Positions 1 through 7,122 of a DNA stretch of 53,560 nt are shown in pieces. The translations under genes and the position numbers were made by a program. Within the stretch, counting starts at the first letter, position 1. Each line of letters begins with the position of its first letter. The stretch comes from Leptolinea sp964397625. GTDB lineage: Bacteria; Chloroflexota; Anaerolineae; Anaerolineales; Anaerolineaceae. The notes under the pieces were generated by a model. The model made no database searches and was not told where the DNA came from. It saw only the letters and a list, made by a program, of their open reading frames with translations. Location: positions 1-53,560 of the forward strand of contig CAYNJT010000015.1 of NCBI GenBank assembly GCA_964397625.1, written 5' to 3'.

Positions 1-569
1 TGAATAAACCAAAAAATGTGACAGTAAACAAGAATTCTCTGGTTATTTCCACAGAACCGGAGACAGATTTCTGGCAGCGCACCTACTACGGTTTCCGCCA
101 TGACAACGCGCATGCCTTTGTATTACCTGTGGAAACCATGGAATTCTCTTTCTCAGTTAAAACAACCTGGAAGCCGGAGAAACTGTTCGACCAGTGCGGG
201 GTGATCCTCTACCTGGATGCGGACAACTGGTTTAAAGCCTCGGTGGAATACGATAACGAGAAATTCTCGCGGCTGGGCAGCGTGGTCACGAACCTGGGAT
301 ATTCAGATTGGGCCACCACGGATATCGAATCCACGCGGCACGAGATGTATTACCGGTTGAGCCGCCGCGGGCAGGACTTTTTGATCGAGAACTCCACTGA
401 CGGCCGTGATTTCAATCAGATGCGAATCTTCCATATGCACAAGCCTCTGGAGAAAGCCAACATCGGCGTGTACGCCTGCAGCCCGCTGACATCCTCCATT
501 TGGGTGGAATTCAGTGAATTCTCGCTGGGTGAATGCCAGTGGGAATTGTATGTGAATCCGGAAGGTTGA
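1..569 (+). CDS. DUF1349-family protein, 5' end cut by window edge
   Basis: The frame is open from base 3 and ends at TGA 567-569. A GTG at 18 could be read as a start, but the residues before it (NKPKN, with the split codon at bases 1-2 giving a probable Leu) match the beginning of the family fold, usually LNEPKxW, so the true start lies outside the window. The following segment TDFWQRTYYGFRHDNAHAF is the family signature. DUF1349 proteins are concanavalin-like beta-sandwich proteins of about 190-200 residues; a role in carbohydrate binding or modification is often suggested but not proven. There is no signal peptide in the visible part. The next gene starts about 50 bases downstream on the same strand. 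Confidence 0.8.
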   Translation, partial: NKPKNVTVNKNSLVISTEPETDFWQRTYYGFRHDNAHAFVLPVETMEFSFSVKTTWKPEKLFDQCGVILYLDADNWFKASVEYDNEKFSRLGSVVTNLGYSDWATTDIESTRHEMYYRLSRRGQDFLIENSTDGRDFNQMRIFHMHKPLEKANIGVYACSPLTSSIWVEFSEFSLGECQWELYVNPEG

Positions 570-618
570 GCGACGCCCGGTTGGCCGCAATCGACCTGAA
601 TCGCTTATAATCCCCGGC

Positions 619-1707
619 GTGAATTTCCCTTTTCTTCGTAATGTTGTGCTCAAAGGGTTGGGGCTGTTTTTGCTTCTGACAGTACTTCTCGGGACCATCC
701 CCGTAGATGCTCTGGGGAAGGTATCCATCTATAACCATCTTGTTCCCGGCCGGCCTAGACTGCCATTTGGCGAAACGCCGCAGCGTTCGTATAACCTGAG
801 TCTGTATAACCTGGAGGCTATGTTCGCCTCACACGAGATTGTTTCGGAGAAACCCGAGGAAGAATTCCGGGTGATCCTGCTGGGCGATTCGTCGGTGTGG
901 GGCACTCTGCTCAAACCGGATGAAACCCTGGCCGGGCGGTTAAACGCGTCGCAGATGCGGATCTGCGGGAAACCCGCACGCTTCTATAACCTGGGGTACC
1001 CCACCATCTCGCTGGCCAAGGATGTGCTCATTCTGCAGCGCGCCATGAAAGAGAAACCGGATCAGGTTATCTGGTTGACCACACTGGAGGCCTTCCCGGC
1101 GGATAAGCAGTTTGCATCTCCGCTGGCAGAAAACAACCGGGAACTGCTTCAACCCGTTTTGGGCGGTAGTGAACCAACGGTATCAACCGGTTTGTTGGAT
1201 CACACCCTGTTCAACCGCCGGCGAGAGTATGCGGATTGGGCGCGGTTACAGCTTTATGGGATCCCCTGGGCAACCAGTGGAATTGACCAGGACTATCCAA
1301 CGCGTTATCCACCAGCCGCTGTAGACCTGGAAGCGGATGACACGTTTCACGGTTTAAAATCGGGAGATGATTTGCAGGCATCATTAGCCTGGGATGTACT
1401 GATTAAGGGAATGGATCTGGCAGATTCTGCCCATTTACCGGTGCTTCTGGTAAATGAACCGATCCTGATCTCCAACGGTTTAAACAGCGACAAACGTTAC
1501 AATTTCTATTATCCCCGCTGGGCGTATGACGCGTACCGCCATGAATTACAGCAGACCGCCAACACACACGAATGGCGGCTGCTTGACGCGTGGGATGCCA
1601 TAGCCATGGATCAGTTCACCAACAGCGCCATCCACCTGACTCCGCGGGGTGAGGTCATATTGGCGCAAATGGTCTCCCATTTTCTTTCCCGGCAAACCTG
1701 TCAATAA
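619..1707 (+). CDS. SGNH/GDSL-hydrolase-like exported protein
   Basis: 362 residues from a GTG start. The N-terminus (residues 7-26) is hydrophobic and acts as a signal anchor or signal peptide. Residues 85-95 (VILLGDSSVWG) form SGNH block I, with Ser91 as the expected nucleophile. A late IHLTPRG motif resembles the block V His, but the position three residues before the His is Ser rather than the usual catalytic Asp, and no clear GxND block is present. The closest general type is the SGNH domain found in DltD-like and alginate acetyltransferase-like proteins acting outside the membrane. It could be an esterase or acyltransferase with altered chemistry, or a non-catalytic relative. It stands alone between a DUF1349 gene and a chemoreceptor. 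Confidence 0.65.
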   Translation: MNFPFLRNVVLKGLGLFLLLTVLLGTIPVDALGKVSIYNHLVPGRPRLPFGETPQRSYNLSLYNLEAMFASHEIVSEKPEEEFRVILLGDSSVWGTLLKPDETLAGRLNASQMRICGKPARFYNLGYPTISLAKDVLILQRAMKEKPDQVIWLTTLEAFPADKQFASPLAENNRELLQPVLGGSEPTVSTGLLDHTLFNRRREYADWARLQLYGIPWATSGIDQDYPTRYPPAAVDLEADDTFHGLKSGDDLQASLAWDVLIKGMDLADSAHLPVLLVNEPILISNGLNSDKRYNFYYPRWAYDAYRHELQQTANTHEWRLLDAWDAIAMDQFTNSAIHLTPRGEVILAQMVSHFLSRQTCQ

Positions 1708-1840
1708 ATAGCGGAATAGATTCTAAAAACCTGAAAGTCGTAAAAAAGACATAAATTACATTTGTATTCTAAATAGATGCAACATAATACATGCCTGAAT
1801 TGATGGGAGCATTTATACTAATCAAGGTCATCCACTGTAA

Positions 1841-4423
1841 GTGAATGGCCTTAACAACACTATACTATGGGGCGAATTGGAGATGGGAAAAACAACATCC
1901 ATGAAAAAGTTTTCTCTATCTGTTGGCTGGTTTTCAATCGTCCTGGCCGTACTTTGCATCCTCATCACACTCACGGGCCTCATATTACTTGAGAAGACCA
2001 TAACCGGGACTTCTCCCACCGGCACCAACCTTTGGATTGCCAGAATACTGGTCATCCTGGGTGCGCTTGGAGCGGCGGTAAGTTGTCTGATTATCCGTTT
2101 TAGAGAAAAAAGAGAAAGAACTCAAAACAATGAATTGATCGCCATGGGCTCGACTCTGGCTCACACAGATACTCCAGCACTGGCATCAGCACTTTCCGCT
2201 TTGACCACAGGTGATCTTACCCGCCACGTGGCAATTGTAACCAAAAGTCTGGCTCTCTCAGAGGATGATCTCCGGCGGAATGGATCATCCATTCAAAAGT
2301 CGATGAATGACATCGTGACCAGTCTGAAGGAATGTGTTCGGTCGTACAACTGGATCACCGATGTCCCCTGCAAGCGCCTGTTTTACCGCGGCACCGATTC
2401 CTTTCAGGAAGGATTGGCCGCAGGAGATGCCATGGGGAAATCTTTGGGGAATCAGCGTAAGCTGATCATCTCCAGCGCGCTGCACCAGGACAACCTCCAG
2501 TTGCGGATTAACGGTTTTCAGACCAGTCTGGCAGCGAATTTTCCGGATCTGATAATTGTCAAAACGATCGATACCTCTGGGAAGAGTGACGAACAGGTTA
2601 TCAGGGAATTTGAGGAAATACTCAAAGAACACCCTGACCTGGCCGGTTGTTACGCGACGGATATCGAATCCATGCTCCCGTTAATCAAGATTATCCAGAA
2701 GAACAGTTCGCTGAAGAAGATCAAGATCATCAGCCATGATCTCTCGGAAGACATTGCCAAACTGATCAATGAAGGCGTGGTCACAGCCAATGTAACCCAA
2801 AACCCGTTCGCCCAGGGTTATGACACGGTCATCCATTTGTACAATCACCTGGCTGGAGGTTGGGTGCCACCAGTCGAGCGTTTGCTTATCAAACCTGACC
2901 TTGTCTCACGCGAGAATTTGAAGGATTTCTGGCGGATCGGGCAGGGAGCTTTTCAATCTGAAGAAGCCATCGCTCAACGCCCGCAGCCTGTGGAAAATGT
3001 TTCCGGCAAACCATTCAAGATCGCGATGGTGGGCGCGGATGTATCCTTCTTTGATTTTGTGAAAGAAGGTGTGGATACAGCCGCGAAAGAACTGAAATCT
3101 CGCAATACAAAAGTTGATTGGCTGCTGCCGCCCGGCACAAAAACACCGAATGGGATTTCGTTTTCCGCTGAGATCTACAGTCCTTTCCTTGAAAAACTCG
3201 CAGCGGATGGCTACGATGCCATTGGGATTATTGTGGCTGATTCGGAGATCAACAAGACCATCAATAAATTGGTGGATAAAGGTATTCCAATTGCCACTTT
3301 CAACGCAGAAACGAGCAGTATGCGCGGTTTAATGTTGATGATGGTAGACCGTGCCAGGCAACTAATGGAAGCCAGTCAGACGTTGAATGAAGCGGCGAAA
3401 AACGCACAATACGCCACAGATACTGTCTCAGGCACAATTCAACAGATCACCAAGTCGGTAAGCGATGAGGCTGCCATGATGAGCCGCGCGAACGGTTCAG
3501 TGCAATTGATCGTGGACAACATCCAGCAGATCAGTAGAGGCGCGGAGGAACAGGCCCGGGCGGCTGAAAATGCCGTGACAGCATCAATGCAAATTGCCGA
3601 TGCCGTGGATAAAACCTCGCAGGCTATTGCCAAGGTGACCTCAACCGCAGATAATTCCGTCAAAGTGGCGCGTGACGGCGCCTCGTCGGTTCAACAGGCG
3701 TTGGATCAGATGGGAAGTATCCAGCAGGCCGTTGAAACATCCGCGACTTCAATTCAGATGATGGATACCTACTCTCAGCAAATTGGCGAGATTGTGGAAA
3801 CCATCCGCGATATCGCTGACCAAACAAATCTACTGGCCCTGAACGCGGCGATTGAAGCCGCCCGGGCCGGAGAGCAGGGCAGGGGATTCGCCGTGGTGGC
3901 AGGAGAGGTTCGAAAACTGGCCGAAAAGTCGGGTGAAGCCACCCGCGAGATTACCACAATCGTCCACAATACCCAGAAGAACATTGCCGAGACGGTATTG
4001 TCCATGCGGACGGCGATTGAACGCGTATCCGAAGGAAGCCGGCTGGCTGAAAGCTCGGGAAAAGCACTTGAATTGCTGGTCACCTCGGCCGCGGATATGC
4101 AAGCTCAGTCGCTGGGTGCCAGTGAAGCCAATGCTGCCATGGTCGGCGTCATGGAAAGTCTAAACACGGCCATCGAACGGGTATCCGCGGTCATCGAACA
4201 GAACAGCGCTTCCTCCGCCGAAATCAGCAAGAATGCCAATGACACTCTGGAGATCATGGAATCTGTGGCAGCTTTCAGTGAGGAAAACGCCGCTTCTTCC
4301 GAAGAGATTGCCGCCTCTACAATGGAAGTCAACGAAAAAGTTACCCAGATGGCTGGCATGGTGCAGAAGCTGGAAGCGATCGCCGCTGAGATGCAGGCCT
4401 CGACAGCCAACTTTAAACTTTAG
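1841..4423 (+). CDS. Methyl-accepting chemotaxis protein with cytosolic sugar-binding-like domain
   Basis: 860 residues from GTG 1841. ATG codons at 1883 and 1901 are alternative starts, and none has an ideal ribosome binding site; 1901 (MKKFSLSVGW) would place the first membrane helix right at the N-terminus. Helices at about 27-50 and 64-86 are separated by only a short loop, so there is no extracellular sensor domain. Residues about 180-390 resemble the C-terminal part of a LacI/periplasmic-binding-protein fold, and about 393-505 resemble an N-terminal lobe (FKIAMVGADVSFFDFVKEGV). From about 530 to the end is the MCP signalling helix bundle, with the hairpin tip sequence DQTNLLALNAAIEAARAGEQ. 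It should signal to CheA, none of which is in the window. A terminator follows. Confidence 0.9.
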   Translation: MNGLNNTILWGELEMGKTTSMKKFSLSVGWFSIVLAVLCILITLTGLILLEKTITGTSPTGTNLWIARILVILGALGAAVSCLIIRFREKRERTQNNELIAMGSTLAHTDTPALASALSALTTGDLTRHVAIVTKSLALSEDDLRRNGSSIQKSMNDIVTSLKECVRSYNWITDVPCKRLFYRGTDSFQEGLAAGDAMGKSLGNQRKLIISSALHQDNLQLRINGFQTSLAANFPDLIIVKTIDTSGKSDEQVIREFEEILKEHPDLAGCYATDIESMLPLIKIIQKNSSLKKIKIISHDLSEDIAKLINEGVVTANVTQNPFAQGYDTVIHLYNHLAGGWVPPVERLLIKPDLVSRENLKDFWRIGQGAFQSEEAIAQRPQPVENVSGKPFKIAMVGADVSFFDFVKEGVDTAAKELKSRNTKVDWLLPPGTKTPNGISFSAEIYSPFLEKLAADGYDAIGIIVADSEINKTINKLVDKGIPIATFNAETSSMRGLMLMMVDRARQLMEASQTLNEAAKNAQYATDTVSGTIQQITKSVSDEAAMMSRANGSVQLIVDNIQQISRGAEEQARAAENAVTASMQIADAVDKTSQAIAKVTSTADNSVKVARDGASSVQQALDQMGSIQQAVETSATSIQMMDTYSQQIGEIVETIRDIADQTNLLALNAAIEAARAGEQGRGFAVVAGEVRKLAEKSGEATREITTIVHNTQKNIAETVLSMRTAIERVSEGSRLAESSGKALELLVTSAADMQAQSLGASEANAAMVGVMESLNTAIERVSAVIEQNSASSAEISKNANDTLEIMESVAAFSEENAASSEEIAASTMEVNEKVTQMAGMVQKLEAIAAEMQASTANFKL

Positions 4424-4446
4424 AATTTGTTGAAATTCAAAAACAG

Positions 4447-4480
4447 GAACACGGAGCGCAACCGCCTCCGTGTTCTTTTC
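4447..4480 (+). terminator. Rho-independent terminator after the chemoreceptor
   Basis: GAACACGGAG (4447-4456) pairs perfectly with CTCCGTGTTC (4466-4475) across a 9-base loop, followed by TTTTC. It lies 24 bases past the chemoreceptor stop codon. Confidence 0.85.
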
Positions 4481-4627
4481 ATTTCCAGATGGTTAATTTC
4501 TGTATGAGGTTTCAGCAACATGTACAATTAGTAATTAACCGGTTTATTTCGGTTCATCATTTCGTTATAATTCTTTATTATTCAATAGTGTTATCGTGGG
4601 GTACGTCATATTTATAAGGAGTACGGT

Positions 4628-5209
4628 GTGGCACAGTTTATTGCTTACAGGGATGGTATAGAAGTAAGCGGACAACATATACTCACATTTTTGAATTGCC
4701 TTGGAAGCCATCGGGAAAAAGCTCAGGCGGTTCTTCAAAAACATGGCATTGATTCCCCGGAACCGCGGAATTGGTATCCTCAACAGGCCTGGCTGGATGG
4801 GTTTAAAGAACTGGCCGGCTCACTGCATGCAAACACGCTGACTTTTGTGGGAAGAAAGATCCCTGAAAACGCCGTTTTTCCGCCGGAGATTAAAGAAATC
4901 TCCCTGGCACTGAAATCCATTGATTGGTCGTATCACCTGCATCATCGCGCTGATGGCAAACCTTTGTTCAACTATGCTACCGGTGAAATGCTGGAAGGCA
5001 TCGGCCACTATTTGTATGAAAAGAATGGAAACAACCGGATCATCATGACCTGCACCAGCCCCTACCCCTGTGATTTTGACCGGGGGATGATCGATTCCAT
5101 CGCTTTTCGTTTTCGTCTTCCCGGTACCATGCCGCGGGTCAGTCACGCTCAACCTGACCAGTGCCGAGACACAGGTCATGACTCCTGTTCCTATATTGTA
5201 GAGTGGTGA
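4628..5209 (+). CDS. Small V4R-like putative sensory protein
   Basis: 193 residues from a GTG start with a good ribosome binding site (AAGGAG, 6 bases upstream). The sequence is soluble and acidic, with no membrane segment. The last third (PYPCDFDRGMIDSIAFRF, then CRDTGHDSCSYIVEW at the end) resembles the closing Cys-rich strand of V4R / heme-NO-binding-like domains, where a GxxSCxYxVxW tail is common. By that analogy it may be a small-molecule or redox sensor, but the assignment rests on the tail pattern only. It follows the chemoreceptor after a terminator and converges with the methyltransferase, leaving 6 bases between stop codons. No enzymatic motif is visible. Confidence 0.55.
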   Translation: MAQFIAYRDGIEVSGQHILTFLNCLGSHREKAQAVLQKHGIDSPEPRNWYPQQAWLDGFKELAGSLHANTLTFVGRKIPENAVFPPEIKEISLALKSIDWSYHLHHRADGKPLFNYATGEMLEGIGHYLYEKNGNNRIIMTCTSPYPCDFDRGMIDSIAFRFRLPGTMPRVSHAQPDQCRDTGHDSCSYIVEW

Positions 5210-5215
5210 TTTCGG

Positions 5216-6013
5216 TTACTTCCAGGCTTTCAGCGAGAAAACGATAGGCAGTGTGTCATCCCCTTTGGGGTGATGCCAGAATCCATCATCACCTTCTTTC
5301 ATGTCAGGCATGGTGGGAAAGAATCCTTTACCAGATTCATGGAGAAATTCCAGCCGTAATCCATTACGGCATACTTCGGTCACAATTTCACCCATGGTAT
5401 GCTGCCATTGAAAACATGCCGGAGTATTCACTTTTGCCGAAGTGTCCGCGTAGCTGCCCTGAACATCGCATTTGAGAACCTCCTTCTGGAAGTATGGGTA
5501 TTTCATGGCCCAGTTATCAGAGTATTCATCAAAAACCCATGTGAGCGGGTGACCTTCGGCCAGATAGAAAAAACCACCGGGTTTGATATATCGTGCCGCG
5601 ATTTCCATCCAGCGCGGGAAATCGGGCAGCCAGTTGATCACCCCGTAACTGGCGAAAACGATATCAAATTGACCTTCCAGGTTGGCCGGCAGGTCATAAA
5701 TATTGCAGCAGATGAACCGCGCGGGGATGTTCAGCTCACGGCTTAGACTTTCGGCCACTTCAATGGCCCGCGGGGAAAAGTCAACACCGGTGACCTCCGC
5801 GCCGAGGCGAGCCCATGAAAGGGTATCCATGCCGAAATGGCATTGCAGATGGAGCAGTTTCTTTCCGGTTACATCACCCACTTCACCCCGGATGTACGTA
5901 TCCAGCTTGTTGGCACCTTCTTTAAAAGCTTTCAGGTTGTACATATCTGAACGGGAGTTGATATCTGTCCATTCATTCCACAGAGTCTGGTTGGTTCGCA
6001 GTTCTTTTTCCAT
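5216..6013 (-). CDS. Class I SAM-dependent methyltransferase
   Basis: 265 residues. The glycine-rich SAM loop is at about residues 50-75 (KLLHLQCHFGMDTLSWARLG, then AEVTGVDFS with the acidic residue that binds the SAM ribose), followed by post-I motif DLPANLEGQFDIVFASYG. The Rossmann core continues with IKPGGFFYLAEGHP. Family members methylate small molecules or proteins; the substrate cannot be told here. The C-terminal half has the aromatic-rich lid (WVFDEYSDNW, FQWQHTMGEIV) seen in the CHFGxDT subgroup. It is a single-gene unit with the neighbours convergent at its end and a gene remnant upstream. Confidence 0.85.
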   Translation of the reverse strand: MEKELRTNQTLWNEWTDINSRSDMYNLKAFKEGANKLDTYIRGEVGDVTGKKLLHLQCHFGMDTLSWARLGAEVTGVDFSPRAIEVAESLSRELNIPARFICCNIYDLPANLEGQFDIVFASYGVINWLPDFPRWMEIAARYIKPGGFFYLAEGHPLTWVFDEYSDNWAMKYPYFQKEVLKCDVQGSYADTSAKVNTPACFQWQHTMGEIVTEVCRNGLRLEFLHESGKGFFPTMPDMKEGDDGFWHHPKGDDTLPIVFSLKAWK

Positions 6014-6112
6014 ATCACCATTTTACTAGACTCCAATACGCCGGCGATTATGACCGGCAATAATTTCCCTGTTGTCCATGACACCCGAATTTTCACCTGA
6101 CCGGAATCGTGA

Positions 6113-6310
6113 GCACTACCAGCACGTCTTGATAAGGCAATTATTAAAATACAAGCGGCTGACGCCAATTTGATTCATGATCTGATGAAACACCCCTTGA
6201 AGTTGAGAGTAATCCGCTTCCTCGCGGCCGGATTGTCACCGGAGGATGCGGTTAAACGCACTTTCATGCCGATGGAGATCATCAACCAGATGGCAGCGGT
6301 GCAAGGTTAA
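6113..6310 (+). pseudogene. Open fragment of about 65 codons without a start, possible gene remnant
   Basis: After TGA at 6110 the frame stays open to TAA 6308-6310. It reads as a plausible helical protein end (ARLDKAIIKIQAADANLIHD, LRVIRFLAAGLSPEDAVKRT, ending INQMAAVQG). No ATG occurs until 6185 and no ribosome binding site precedes it, so this looks like the 3' tail of a decayed gene or a very short gene starting at TTG 6170 or ATG 6185. I do not recognise the family. It fills most of the gap between the methyltransferase start and the RNase H end. Confidence 0.3.
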
Positions 6311-6355
6311 ATAAAGAAGGAGCCGGTCTATTTTTTTTACAGACTGGTCTTATTA

Positions 6356-6904
6356 TTAGTGGAAAATGCTGGAGTTTTCGAACGAGGTTACCGCCATAAT
6401 CGGTTGCAGGCCATTGCGTGAACCAACCGGCATCACCTGATGGGCATCCGTGAAGAAGTAATCGGGTGTCTTATCTCGGATCATTTTCAACGCTTCGCGG
6501 GTTAACCGGTCTGCCGGATGGTTATCCCGACGGGGGGTCCAGCACCATTGCACATGTTTGAAATGGCGGCACAGGCGGCGCGCCTGGCGGTGAAATTGCT
6601 GAATGCGGGGTGAATGTGTCAATGATTGGTTCTGCATTTGTTCAATGATGGATTTCGCATCCCCCTGGATGAGGATGGTGTCATCGCAGACATTCATTTC
6701 CACCAGCGCTTCCAGCCCGGCGATCAGCGCCAGATACTCCGCTCCGTTGGAAGTGGCCAGTTTCCAATGGGCGTAGCCGCCCTGACCACGGGCAACCAGT
6801 TTATCTTCGCGCAGGATCAACCAACCGTAACACATAATTCCCGGATATCCGTCTGTATCCACGTGTATTCGGCGGTAAAGGCCGTCAAATTGCAGCGTGT
6901 ACAT
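6356..6904 (-). CDS. Ribonuclease H type 1 domain protein
   Basis: 182 residues when started at ATG 6904, preceded by GGAG four bases upstream; a longer frame to 6943 lacks a site. The four acidic RNase HI residues can be placed: Asp7 (LQFDGLY), Glu56 (NGAEYLAL), Asp82 (QGDAKSII) and Asp132 (HPADRLTREAL). The fold is that of the RNase HI-like domain which cleaves RNA in RNA-DNA hybrids. The first strand (MYTLQFDGLYRRI) differs from standard RnhA, and the protein has about 40 extra residues at the C-terminus (FFTDAHQVMPVGS onward) with no recognised motif. It could be a housekeeping rnhA or an RnhA-like paralogue of unknown substrate. It is monocistronic. Confidence 0.75.
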   Translation of the reverse strand: MYTLQFDGLYRRIHVDTDGYPGIMCYGWLILREDKLVARGQGGYAHWKLATSNGAEYLALIAGLEALVEMNVCDDTILIQGDAKSIIEQMQNQSLTHSPRIQQFHRQARRLCRHFKHVQWCWTPRRDNHPADRLTREALKMIRDKTPDYFFTDAHQVMPVGSRNGLQPIMAVTSFENSSIFH

Positions 6905-7122
6905 GCGACTCCACACAATCAATACCCGCGAAAACGCGCTCACAGATAAAGTGGGATTTTAACTGACCAGATCTGAAAGGTTTAACTGTCTGAGTCTGGG
7001 AGAAAAAAGGGTATAAGAAAAGGTAATTCTTTAAATGAGGCAAGCGAACGAAGGTTTTAGTATGATGGGATGAGATTTCTTAACCAATTATAGATGAAGA
7101 ATCACACCTTGATGGAAGGGAT

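Noticed and set aside
303..728. Minus-strand frame over the DUF1349 gene
   Set aside because: It is a shadow frame with no ribosome binding site and no recognisable family; the plus-strand frames have clear motifs.
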